7,515 nucleotides of DNA from an uncultured Collinsella sp. (GCA_902494855.1 CABUVC010000080.1:1-7515); one strand, 5' to 3'; positions 1 to 6,206 are shown, counted from the first letter of the stretch. The notes: generated from the letters alone by a model not told the origin. Numbers and translations are program-made.

Positions 1-360
1 GAGTTCAACGTCCCACACGCGCTTGTGTAGGCCGTGCTCAAGATCGCTGTGCAGGTTGTTGATGCCTTCGTTGGTGGGCATATGCCAGTCCGTGCCGGCG
101 ATGGTGATCGTGGCGCCCGCGGTGCGGTTGGCCACGGGGCCGATGGTCGCGCCAAAGCAGGCGGGGTTGTCAAAGTAATCCTCGAGCTTATCGAAGCCCA
201 GCACCACATCGCGCACGTTGCCGGGAATGTCGGGCACATCGATACCCAGCACGGTGGCGCCATAGTCCATAATGCGAACGCAGATCTCGGGCCCGTCGAG
301 GGTGTAACGATGAACGGGGGTACCGCACGGCGCGGTGCCGAAAAGCTCGGAAGTGATCAT
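1..360 (-). CDS. galM: Aldose 1-epimerase (galactose mutarotase), N-terminal part, runs off left edge
   Basis: This gene encodes the first 120 residues of a cytoplasmic mutarotase, which interconverts alpha and beta anomers of galactose or glucose. The visible part has the family's opening beta-sandwich: DYGATV (32-37), DVVLGFD (51-57) and FGATIGPVANRTAG (69-82). N78-R79 and H104 (in NNLH, 101-104) match the conserved substrate Arg and catalytic His. Their spacing of 25 residues equals that of Arg71 and His96 in Lactococcus GalM. Two positions are unusual: GPVANR replaces the common GRYANR, and NLHSD replaces NLHGG. The start is ATG at 358-360 with an upstream AGGA about seven bases away. It is divergent from the DeoR-family regulator at 567, which is a plausible controller. 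The catalytic Glu expected near the C-terminus lies outside the window. Family assignment is firm; the preferred sugar is not determined. Confidence 0.93.
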   Translation of the reverse strand, partial: MITSELFGTAPCGTPVHRYTLDGPEICVRIMDYGATVLGIDVPDIPGNVRDVVLGFDKLEDYFDNPACFGATIGPVANRTAGATITIAGTDWHMPTNEGINNLHSDLEHGLHKRVWDVEL

Positions 361-412
361 TTGGTTCCTAACATCGAGGTATTTCCGACAAACTGTAGCG
401 CGAACAGGCGAG

Positions 413-418
413 ATTATC
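413..418 (-). promoter_or_regulatory. Candidate -10 element for galM
   Basis: Read on the minus strand this is GATAAT, five of six matches to TATAAT. It would give a leader of roughly 45 bases before the galM ATG. No clear -35 hexamer lies 17 bases upstream; the GC-rich hairpin at 424-443 occupies that place, which suggests activator dependence or regulation. Tentative. Confidence 0.35.
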
Positions 419-423
419 ACTAC

Positions 424-449
424 ACCCCACTAAAGCTGGGGGTATTTTT
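424..449 (+). promoter_or_regulatory. Hairpin in the galM/deoR divergent region (operator or small terminator)
   Basis: CCCCA (425-429) pairs with TGGGG (437-441) around a seven-base loop, followed on the plus strand by GTATTTTT. It is flanked by a wider inverted repeat, ATCACT (416-421) and AGTGAT (458-463). On the plus strand it resembles a short terminator, but no plus-strand gene lies upstream of it in the window. Because it sits in the -35 area of the galM promoter, a regulator binding site is the better reading. Function is inferred. Confidence 0.35.
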
Positions 450-486
450 CTCAAAAAAGTGATGATTGGAGCTGTGCGGGCGTTCA

Positions 487-514
487 TTTTTGACGCGTAC
501 GAGTCTGATACAAT
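487..514 (+). promoter_or_regulatory. Promoter of the DeoR-family regulator (extended -10)
   Basis: TGATACAAT at 506-514 is an extended -10 (TG-n-TACAAT). A weak -35, TTTTTG at 487-492, lies 16 bases upstream of the hexamer. The nearby TTGACG (490-495) is too close to serve as a normal -35. Transcription would begin about 45 bases before the GTG start at 567. Confidence 0.55.
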
Positions 515-566
515 TTGTTCGTTACTGTTTGAATGATATGCGCGCAAAGAACGGCGAGGATTCATC

Positions 567-1331
567 GTGATTAAGGCAGAGCGACAGGATAAGGTTCGTC
601 AGCTGCTCGAGGAGCAGGGCACGGTCTCGGTCAAAGAGATTTCGGATGCGTTGGGCGTTTCGGACATGACGATTCGCCGCGACCTCGAAGAACTTGCGAG
701 CCTAGGCGAGATCGAGCGCGTGCACGGCGGAGCCCGCAGTGCACAGGGCCGTCCGCACGCTATGTTGCGCCATGAGTATTCGCACAGCGAAAAGCGCACT
801 AAGCATGCCGAGGAAAAGCTGCAGATTGCGCGCCGTGCTGTGGAGCTTATCGAGGAGGGCTCGACCATCTTTTTGGGCACGGGCACCACGGTTGAGCAGA
901 TGGCCTCGATGCTGCCGACGTTTCGCCTGCGCATTGTGACCAATTCGCTTTCGGTGTTTAACCTGCTCGAGGCGCGCGAAGACTGCGAGCTGTGCCTCGT
1001 GGGCGGTATGTACCGTCGCCGCACCGCCGCTTTTGTGGGACCAACGGCCGAGGATACCCTGCGCGCGCTGGGCATCGATGCGGCGTTTATCGGCGCCAAC
1101 GGCATCTTGGACGGTGACGTGTCTACGTCCAACATGGACGAGGGCCGTATCCAGCAGCTCGCTTTTAGCAAGGCAGACTCGCGCTATCTGATCGCCGACT
1201 CCAGCAAGATCGGCAAGCGCGATTTCTATACCTTCTGTCGCCTGGACAATTTAGACGCCGTGGTGTGCGAGCCAGGTATCGCCGCCGAGGACCGCGCCGC
1301 CATCGAGGAACACACGCAGGTCATCTGCTAG
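567..1331 (+). CDS. DeoR-family transcriptional repressor of a sugar operon
   Basis: A complete 254-residue cytoplasmic regulator, normal length for the family. Residues 6-56 form the DeoR winged helix-turn-helix, with recognition region VSVKEISDALGVSDMTIRRDL (20-40) and the family signature RVHGGA (51-56). Residues about 75-235 are the DeoRC sensor domain, a phosphosugar-isomerase-like fold. It shows GTGTT (104-108), TNSL (125-128), VGGMYRRRTAAFVGP (145-159), GANGI (176-180) and LIADSSKIGK (208-217). Such proteins usually bind a sugar phosphate and release DNA. The start is GTG at 567, chosen because GAGGA lies six bases upstream at 556-560 and the HTH begins at once. It is divergent from galM and convergent with the GntR gene. 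Galactose or lactose control is inferred from the neighbours; the inducer is not identified. Confidence 0.94.
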   Translation: MIKAERQDKVRQLLEEQGTVSVKEISDALGVSDMTIRRDLEELASLGEIERVHGGARSAQGRPHAMLRHEYSHSEKRTKHAEEKLQIARRAVELIEEGSTIFLGTGTTVEQMASMLPTFRLRIVTNSLSVFNLLEAREDCELCLVGGMYRRRTAAFVGPTAEDTLRALGIDAAFIGANGILDGDVSTSNMDEGRIQQLAFSKADSRYLIADSSKIGKRDFYTFCRLDNLDAVVCEPGIAAEDRAAIEEHTQVIC

Positions 1332-1427
1332 CTAGCGCTGTGGGCTATACGTTTGCCCTGCCGTGGCGAGGGATTGGCGTGTCAACGCAACGCGACATGA
1401 AGCGCAAATGGGGACTTCACTATCAAA

Positions 1428-1488
1428 TTGTCTCAATCTGTAACAGTTAGGACTTAAAAACTCGGCTACGTGTTACAGATCGAGACAA
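1428..1488. repeat. Palindromic repeat copy 1 (15-25-15 core), between convergent genes
   Basis: Arms TTGTCTCAATCTGTAACA (1428-1445) and TGTTACAGATCGAGACAA (1471-1488) are inverted repeats differing at one of 18 positions, separated by 25 bases with a central A run. The element starts 13 bases past the GntR stop codon in the minus direction and lies about 97 bases past the DeoR stop. Read as minus-strand RNA the single difference is a G-U pair, so the stem is unbroken. It may act as a transcription terminator or 3' stabiliser for either gene; there is no strong T run on either side. Two more copies occur at 6254-6394. Confidence 0.9.
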
Positions 1489-1501
1489 AAGAAAAAGAAC
1501 A

Positions 1502-2221
1502 TTAGGACTTGAAAATAAAGTTTTGATAAGGGATTTGTCCAGTTAAGACGGTGCGGCAAGTAATGGCAATTAATTTGCCTCCGGAGTCATAAGCATGACG
1601 AGTTAGTTCGATGACCGGAAGTTTTGCAACACCATAATTGCTGGCTTCGGAATCGCTAAGCTGACGTGCTCTATAGCTTTCTCGAGCAGATTGGACAGAC
1701 TTGGACAACTCGTCCATGATTTTGCTAAATGCCTGAAAATCTAACTGATTATTCGGAACGCGCGACTTTGAAATGAAGAACGTATCAGCGCCTATGAAGC
1801 TGCCTTCAAGTTCGTAGGTCAGTTCAAGACGCTGAATCTCATCACGACTTTGGCATCCAAATTGCTGGAGCATCATTACGGAAATTGGACGACCTGATGT
1901 GCGGCCGCCGAAATGTTTGGTGATGGTATCCGGATCAACACCATCGCAATGGCTTGCAAAGTCAAAGTCTAAAAGTGAATTGAGCTCGCTAACGCGTTTC
2001 GGTGCAACAAACGATCCCTTACCTTGGATTCGATAGATACTTCCACGACGCTCCAGCTCACTCATGGCAAGTCGGACGGTTGTTCTGCTTACGGCGTATT
2101 CGTCGCAAAGTTCCATTTCTGTTGGAAGTTTATCGTCTGCTTGATATACATCGACGATCTGCTTGAGCAGCGCGTCGGTGAGCTGTAAATAGAGTGGCCG
2201 TTTTTCGTGTGTATCGAGCAT
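1502..2221 (-). CDS. GntR-family (HutC/UTRA type) transcriptional regulator
   Basis: This 239-residue regulator has an N-terminal GntR winged helix (about 8-76): KRPLYLQLTDALLK (7-20), LPTEMELCDEYAVSRTTVRL (32-51) and RIQGKGSFV (64-72). A UTRA ligand-binding domain follows (about 90-239). UTRA regulators of PTS loci generally sense a sugar phosphate or similar metabolite. The start is taken at ATG 2219-2221, where GAGG stands five bases upstream (2227-2230). An in-frame ATG at 2239 would add six residues but has no convincing ribosome site. The gene follows the TIM-barrel gene by 72 bases on the same strand, so the two probably form an operon. The 18-bp palindrome at 3261-3278 upstream of that operon is its most likely operator, implying autoregulation and control of lacE. 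The regulator family is certain; ligand and operator are inferred. Confidence 0.94.
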   Translation of the reverse strand: MLDTHEKRPLYLQLTDALLKQIVDVYQADDKLPTEMELCDEYAVSRTTVRLAMSELERRGSIYRIQGKGSFVAPKRVSELNSLLDFDFASHCDGVDPDTITKHFGGRTSGRPISVMMLQQFGCQSRDEIQRLELTYELEGSFIGADTFFISKSRVPNNQLDFQAFSKIMDELSKSVQSARESYRARQLSDSEASNYGVAKLPVIELTRHAYDSGGKLIAITCRTVLTGQIPYQNFIFKS

Positions 2222-2293
2222 TGGAGCCTCAGTTTGCATGTTGGTGGTATCCGATGGGTGCCTCAGTCGGGATGTAGCGTGGGCGAGGCTACC

Positions 2294-3214
2294 TTAACGT
2301 ATCACAGAGCGGCTCAGCATGACGATCTGATGCCTGTAGCCACGAAGGGCTTGTCCAAGCGTGAAGATATTCTGGGGCAGACAAATACCGTTCATGGAGT
2401 CCCCGATATGTTGGAGGTCAGCGCCAGCGGCTTTTGCTGCAAGGCCTATTTTCTTAATGGTCTCGCTGTCGCAGGAGTCTTGACTTGTCCCGTTCGCCGC
2501 CATGACGAGAACCTTTTCTTCAATTGACTTGTCTACGTTGTGGGATCGTACAAAGTCTACGATGGCGCGCAGGTCTGCTTCTTGGAAGCAAGGGACAGTG
2601 TAGGGGGCTGGCACGAGAAGGATGTCGACGCCGAGATCAACAAACTTGCGCGCTATTTCGAGTGTCATGACAGGTTCCGCAACGCCCGCTCCATGCATTT
2701 TCCCGGCTATGACCAGGCCATCGAAATGCTCTTTGGAGAGTTTAATCGAATGGGCGATTGCATCGTTGGAGACGCCAGTTCCAGGGTTGCCTGTGAGGCA
2801 AATAAAATCAAATCCGAGTTCGTTGGCCTTTTCTAGGGTCTTGGGAGAGACGCGCCGACCCATAGGGATTTCTGTACGGGATTCAGACATTTCAGCCTCA
2901 ATATCAACTGGTTCCAGATTGACGCCAATGGGCCTTCCGCATGCTCGCTTCACCCAAGTGACCGGGTTTTCGGTGAGTTCATCCGGAATGCCGGCAATCA
3001 CTGGATTGAACACATCGAGCGCGTTAAACAGAAGCAGGTCGGCACCTGCGGCACGTTCGATTTCGGCATTAGTAACGCCGCCGAGAAATTGGGAAGAGGG
3101 TACGTTTTCTGCCATGATGGTACGTCCCTCGGAAGCCAGAATTGCCTGCTTTAGATCCATGGGTGACGTGGCGGCAAAATCGGATGCGGACATGTTCAGC
3201 AATCGTTTGGGCAT
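2294..3214 (-). CDS. TIM-barrel-like protein of unknown function, PTS-associated (DUF7916-like)
   Basis: A complete 306-residue cytoplasmic protein with no signal peptide or membrane segment. I recognise it as the conserved family found beside PTS permeases in Firmicutes and Actinobacteria, which I believe is now named DUF7916. Members have been labelled as haloacid-dehalogenase-like or phosphonomutase-like without solid support. The alternating strand/helix pattern suggests a (beta/alpha)8 barrel. Possible active-site segments at strand ends are MAEN (34-37), GGVTNAE (45-51), FNALDVFNP (63-71), TGNPGTG (141-147), GKMHG (171-175), PAPYTVP (202-208), HIGD (269-272) and LPQNI (279-283). No HAD motif (DxDxT) is present. 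The start is ATG at 3212-3214 with AGGAAG five bases upstream. It is first in an operon with the GntR gene and divergent from lacE. The reaction is unknown; an aldolase, isomerase or lyase acting on a sugar-phosphate product is only a guess. Confidence 0.75.
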   Translation of the reverse strand: MPKRLLNMSASDFAATSPMDLKQAILASEGRTIMAENVPSSQFLGGVTNAEIERAAGADLLLFNALDVFNPVIAGIPDELTENPVTWVKRACGRPIGVNLEPVDIEAEMSESRTEIPMGRRVSPKTLEKANELGFDFICLTGNPGTGVSNDAIAHSIKLSKEHFDGLVIAGKMHGAGVAEPVMTLEIARKFVDLGVDILLVPAPYTVPCFQEADLRAIVDFVRSHNVDKSIEEKVLVMAANGTSQDSCDSETIKKIGLAAKAAGADLQHIGDSMNGICLPQNIFTLGQALRGYRHQIVMLSRSVIR

Positions 3215-3260
3215 TATTACTTCCTTTGACTAGAGTGACAGGCTTGTGACATTGTCCCTA

Positions 3261-3278
3261 ATATTGTTACAACAATAT
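3261..3278. promoter_or_regulatory. 18-bp palindrome, likely GntR-regulator operator
   Basis: ATATTGTTACAACAATAT is two perfect 8-base half-sites around a 2-base centre (AC). It lies about 47 bases before the TIM-barrel gene start and just downstream of the candidate minus -10 at 3288-3293, where a bound protein would block transcription. The size and A+T-rich symmetry suit a GntR/HutC dimer, and the regulator is encoded in the same operon. Binding is inferred. Confidence 0.65.
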
Positions 3279-3300
3279 ATTTAATATGTTATATCCAATC

Positions 3301-3314
3301 GGTAAACGGTTACA
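3301..3314. promoter_or_regulatory. Candidate cre-like (LacI/CcpA type) site
   Basis: GGTAAACGGTTACA fits the catabolite-responsive consensus TGNAANCGNTNNCA at every fixed position except the first. It overlaps the proposed -35 of the minus promoter. Whether this lineage has a CcpA-like protein using such sites cannot be seen here; a local LacI-family regulator is an alternative. Confidence 0.4.
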
Positions 3315-3403
3315 AACTTATTGTACTGCTCCAAAAAAATAGCTATTAGCTGGACAAATCTAAAATTAAGCAACTGCCGTTCACCGAATAAAGATTTAAA
3401 TTC

Positions 3404-3432
3404 TTGACATGTCGACAAAGCGGAAAAAGAAT
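3404..3432 (+). promoter_or_regulatory. Candidate promoter of lacE
   Basis: A perfect TTGACA (3404-3409) is followed after 17 bases by AAGAAT (3427-3432), four of six matches to the -10. It would leave a leader of about 130 bases. A second possibility is the extended -10 TGATATTAC at 3455-3463, which has only a poorly spaced -35. I see no antiterminator-type hairpin in the leader. Confidence 0.45.
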
Positions 3433-3570
3433 TGGTTATGACAAATCGCGCAAATGATATTACATTTCGCACGAGAACGTATTCACTTACATAAGCGGAT
3501 ACAAACTGGGATGACGACGGTTGAATCCGAATAAATCGTTGTGTGCCCGGCAATCATGAAAGGATGCGTT

Positions 3571-5265
3571 ATGGACGCTATCGTCAAATTCCTTGAAAAA
3601 CACCAGGCTCTCTTCGACAAAATCTCAAAGAACATTTATCTGGTGGCGATTAAGGATGGCTTTCTCTCGAATATGCCAATTGTGCTGTTCTCGAGCCTGT
3701 TCCTTCTTCTTTCGACGCTCCCTGCCTATGTAGGCATCGCGCTTCCGTCTGAGGTGCTGGATTTCTTTAATAAAATCTATGCATATACCATGGGGCTTCT
3801 TGGCATTATGGTGGCCGGCACCACGGCGAGCTCACTTGCCATGTCGATGAACCGCCGCATGCCTTCGGGCAAATCTCTTAACCCCACCTCGTGCATGGTT
3901 TGCGCCATGTGCGGCATGTTCTTGCTATCGGTGACGAACGATGTTGTCTCGATTGGCGGAGCAGATACATCTGTTTTTGAAACCGGCTATATGGGAACCA
4001 AGGGTTTTCTCGCTGCGTTCGTATCCGCATTCTTGACCGTTAATATCTATAAGGTGTGCATTAGCCATAATGTGACGATCAAGCTCCCCAAAGAGGTCCC
4101 TGGCGCTATTGCGCAGAGTTTTCGCGATATCTTTGCGTTTGGGTTTTCAATCCTTGCGTGCGCCGTTATCGATCTCGCGAGCCGTACGCTGCTTGCTGTG
4201 CCGTTCGCCAATTTGGTATCTGCTCTAATCTCGCCGCTGTTCTCCGCGGTCGACACCTATCCTGGCATGGCGCTTATCGAAGGCGCGGTCGCACTTTTCC
4301 AATTTATGGGTATTCACGGTGCTTCGGTTGTCATGAGCCCGATCAATGCTGCGCTCTACGGCAATACCGTTACCAATCTTGAGGTTTTCCAAGCAGGTGG
4401 ACACCCGTCAATTGCTCTCACGCAGGACTTTACAAGCTTCATCGGCGGTCTGGGCGGTTCTGGCTGCACGTTCATCGTTCCTATTATCCTGATCATGTTT
4501 ATGCGTTCCAAGCAGCTTAAAGCCATGGGCAAGGCATCGATTATCCCGGTGATTTTTGGAGTTAACGAGCCCGTTATCTTCGGTATGCCGATTGTTCTCA
4601 ATCCCTATATGTTCGTGCCCTTCCTAGCGGCTCCTATGGTCAACGCCATAATCGGTAAGTTTTTCATTGACGTAATTGGAATGAACGCCCCCATGTATAC
4701 CATGCCGTGGGCGCTTCCCGGCCCAATCGGTGCATTTCTCACCACGGGTCTCGATCTACGTTCTCTCGTATTGATGGCAGTGCTGTTGGTCGTTGACTTT
4801 GTGATTTACTATCCGTTCTGCAAGGCGTATGACCATCAGCTTTGTTTGGAGGAGTCTGCAAAGGAAGCTGCAGGAACCTCGGATGCAGATGCTATTGCCG
4901 CACAAGAAAATGCCGCAAAAGCTCTGGAGGCGGTAAAGAGCAAGGCGGAGCAGATCCGCGTGCTTGTGCTTTGCCAGGGTGCCGGCACTTCAACTCTCTT
5001 GGCAAATGCTCTTCGCGAAGGTGCCGCTGCTAAGGGTATTGATCTGGTTTCTCAGTCCGGCGCGTACGGAAGCCACTATGAGACAATGGATCAGTACAAC
5101 GTGATTGTTCTGGCGCCCCAGGCACGCATGTACTATGACGCTATGAAGGCCGATACCGATCGCCTTGGAATTAAACTGCTCACCACAAGGGGCAAGCAGT
5201 ATATCGACCTTACCAACGATCCCGAAGGTGCAATTGACTGGATCGTTCAGGAGCTGGCCAAATAG
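3571..5265 (+). CDS. lacE: PTS lactose-family permease, IICB (EIIC membrane domain fused to EIIB)
   Basis: The 564-residue inner-membrane permease imports lactose or a related disaccharide and phosphorylates it at C6. Residues 1-420 are the IIC domain with about ten membrane segments, opening with the family's amphipathic start (FLEKHQALFDKISKNIYL). H249 (MGIHG) and E333 (VNEPVIFG) match His250 and Glu334 of the Bacillus cereus ChbC structure. GGSG lies at 295-298. An Ala/Glu-rich linker (about 427-460) leads to the IIB domain (462-564), whose phosphorylated cysteine is C468 in VLCQGAGTS. Length and fusion order match LacE rather than the separate cellobiose IIC and IIB proteins. The start is ATG at 3571 with AAAGGA six bases upstream (3559-3564); upstream in-frame GTG 3541 and ATG 3556 lack such a site. 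No IIA subunit gene is visible. Sugar identity is supported by the lacG gene nearby but not proved. Confidence 0.93.
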   Translation: MDAIVKFLEKHQALFDKISKNIYLVAIKDGFLSNMPIVLFSSLFLLLSTLPAYVGIALPSEVLDFFNKIYAYTMGLLGIMVAGTTASSLAMSMNRRMPSGKSLNPTSCMVCAMCGMFLLSVTNDVVSIGGADTSVFETGYMGTKGFLAAFVSAFLTVNIYKVCISHNVTIKLPKEVPGAIAQSFRDIFAFGFSILACAVIDLASRTLLAVPFANLVSALISPLFSAVDTYPGMALIEGAVALFQFMGIHGASVVMSPINAALYGNTVTNLEVFQAGGHPSIALTQDFTSFIGGLGGSGCTFIVPIILIMFMRSKQLKAMGKASIIPVIFGVNEPVIFGMPIVLNPYMFVPFLAAPMVNAIIGKFFIDVIGMNAPMYTMPWALPGPIGAFLTTGLDLRSLVLMAVLLVVDFVIYYPFCKAYDHQLCLEESAKEAAGTSDADAIAAQENAAKALEAVKSKAEQIRVLVLCQGAGTSTLLANALREGAAAKGIDLVSQSGAYGSHYETMDQYNVIVLAPQARMYYDAMKADTDRLGIKLLTTRGKQYIDLTNDPEGAIDWIVQELAK

Positions 5266-5300
5266 CGGATGCACTTCGTCGTTGATCCGTCGGTGCGTAG

Positions 5301-5338
5301 TACGGCCTCGCAGCTTATTGAGCTGCGGGGCCGTATTT
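5301..5338 (+). terminator. Rho-independent terminator of lacE
   Basis: A 15-bp stem (5301-5315 with 5321-5335, one U-G pair) encloses the loop TATTG and is followed by a short TTT. It begins 36 bases past the lacE stop codon. The T run is weak, but the stem is long and GC-rich. Confidence 0.8.
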
Positions 5339-5625
5339 CGTTGAGTATCTAATTGAGACAATGAGCGCAACCGTCGTGAGATCGCATTGGCGCTATCCGA
5401 GTCACCGACAAACTGCCTTCCATCTATGTGACCCAAAGGTCATCTCCGCTAGGCCGACGATGCAAATGACTCTGCTTCCTTTGGGTCCGAACGGGACATT
5501 GGCTCGCCCTTGCCAAATCCCACGAAGATAGAACTCGATTTGCTCGTGGCGCATGCATCAAAGAGTTTTTGATCAAGGTGCGCCTTCTCAACGCATTGAT
5601 TCAAAACAAATATTCAGTTTGTGGG
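5339..5625. other. Gene-poor spacer between lacE and the toxin gene
   Basis: No convincing complete gene is present. It contains a 10-bp inverted repeat, GACCCAAAGG (5430-5439) and CCTTTGGGTC (5478-5487), a protein-like open frame on the minus strand (5449-5613, listed separately), and a weak A+T hairpin just past the toxin stop (ACAAA/TTTGT followed by TTTTG on the minus strand, about 5600-5621) that might end the toxin transcript. Confidence 0.55.
5449..5613 (-). pseudogene. Possible gene remnant, 54-codon open frame without a start
   Basis: On the minus strand, 54 sense codons run to TAG at 5449-5451. The composition looks like a real soluble protein end rather than chance (for example LDQKLFDAC, FVGFGKGEPMSRSDPKEAE). 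There is no ATG or GTG start with a ribosome site near the beginning; a TTG at 5602-5604 has none either. It lies in the same frame as the toxin, separated by the toxin TAG and a second stop at 5614-5616. I do not recognise the family. It could be the tail of a decayed gene, part of a dispersed repeat, or chance. Confidence 0.25.
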
Positions 5626-5931
5626 CTAGACCAGGCGGGCGTAGTCCTGTGACTGATGAAAGATGTGGGCGATATAGATTGTTTCGTGCTCAAACTTGTA
5701 TAGACACACGTAGTTGTTGACGGGAAACGATCGGTAATTACGTGCCGCCAGCTCTTGCATGTGCGAGAGGGGACGTAAAAGCGGCTGCTCGCGAAGCAGG
5801 TCAAGCTGGTATTCAAACTCAGCGACAAAATTGCCTGCTGCACGCGGATTCTTGAGGATTTGAGCAAGGTATCCGACAATACTCTCGTACTCATATCGCG
5901 CACTTTTGAGGATTACGACGTTATAGGTCAT
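5626..5931 (-). CDS. Type II toxin, RelE/ParE family
   Basis: A 101-residue basic-patterned small protein with the RelE/ParE fold order: opening strand YNVVILKSA (3-11), two helices (about 11-55), then the strand core RNYRSFPVNNYVCLYKF (64-80) and the closing ETIYIAHIFHQSQDY (83-97). The C-terminal IFHQSQDY matches the usual IxHxRRDY region, with Ser-Gln in place of the basic pair often seen there. Members are either ribosome-dependent mRNA nucleases (RelE) or gyrase poisons (ParE); the sequence does not decide between them. Its ATG at 5929-5931 lies inside the antitoxin gene, an 11-base overlap, and its own ribosome site is weak, so translational coupling is likely. The substitution near the usual basic residues could mean weaker or altered activity. 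Confidence 0.9.
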   Translation of the reverse strand: MTYNVVILKSARYEYESIVGYLAQILKNPRAAGNFVAEFEYQLDLLREQPLLRPLSHMQELAARNYRSFPVNNYVCLYKFEHETIYIAHIFHQSQDYARLV

Positions 5932-6187
5932 ATTTGTCTCGTATTGAAGCCGCGAAGGATTCGTAGTCGCTGTAGTCGCCTTGCGATATTTCGTCTTCTG
6001 CCAACATCATGCGAGACAGCAGTTTTGCCTTGGCGATTTCTTCTTGCATGAGGCGATACTGGTCGCTGCTGATGCAGTGCATGGCCTCGTAGCCGTTCTT
6101 AGTTACGGTGACGTCGCGCTCAGACTCAACAAGCGTGGTGAATGCAGCAGTGTCCTTCATATCTCGGACGGGCACACAAACTGACAT
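5921..6187 (-). CDS. Type II antitoxin, Phd/YefM family
   Basis: An 88-residue antitoxin. Residues 5-45 give the Phd/YefM DNA-binding half: VPVRDMKDTAAFTTLV (5-20), then VTVTKNGYEAMHCIS (26-40), the family's typical 'x-V-T-K-N-G' strand turn. Residues 46-88 are the acidic, helical tail that wraps the toxin (YRLMQEEIAKAKLL, DEISQGDYSDY). The start is ATG at 6185-6187, which has an excellent ribosome site AAAGGAGGT at 6192-6200; a longer reading back to 6271 would translate through the promoter and is rejected. It precedes and overlaps the RelE/ParE gene, the standard antitoxin-first order. It probably represses its own promoter through the palindrome at 6207-6232. Confidence 0.92.
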   Translation of the reverse strand: MSVCVPVRDMKDTAAFTTLVESERDVTVTKNGYEAMHCISSDQYRLMQEEIAKAKLLSRMMLAEDEISQGDYSDYESFAASIRDKYDL

Positions 6188-6206
6188 AGGTACCTCCTTT
6201 GCGTTG

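Larger units (their letters stand above)
3215..3570. other. A+T-rich divergent control region, no gene
   Basis: This 356-base stretch separates the TIM-barrel/GntR operon from lacE and is the most A+T-rich part of the window. It holds the palindrome at 3261-3278, a cre-like site at 3301-3314, a possible minus promoter (TTGTAA at 3310-3315, TATAAC at 3288-3293, 16-base spacer), a possible plus promoter at 3404-3432, and an imperfect direct repeat CGGTTACAAACT (3307-3318) / CGGATACAAACT (3496-3507). The minus-strand open frame across 3281-3553 has no ribosome site and no recognisable protein character, so I do not call it. Confidence 0.7.

Noticed and set aside
34..462. 142-codon plus-strand open frame over galM
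   Set aside because: It is antisense to the clearly conserved GalM N-terminus, with low-complexity Gly/Ala-rich translation typical of a shadow frame in GC-rich DNA.
599..1171. 190-codon minus-strand open frame within the DeoR gene
   Set aside because: It is the antisense of a well-conserved DeoR protein; Ser/Arg-rich composition with no recognisable motif.
2622..3233. 203-codon plus-strand open frame antisense to the TIM-barrel gene
   Set aside because: The opposite strand has clear family motifs and a good ribosome site; this frame has neither.
3281..3553. 90-codon minus-strand open frame in the lacE upstream region
   Set aside because: It would start at TTG without a ribosome site, overlaps the palindrome's flank and both candidate promoters, and its translation resembles no protein family.
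5349..5360. AATTGAGACAA resembling one arm of the palindromic repeat
   Set aside because: Only about ten bases match, no partner arm lies 25 bases away and the TGTTACA core is absent, so chance is the simpler explanation.
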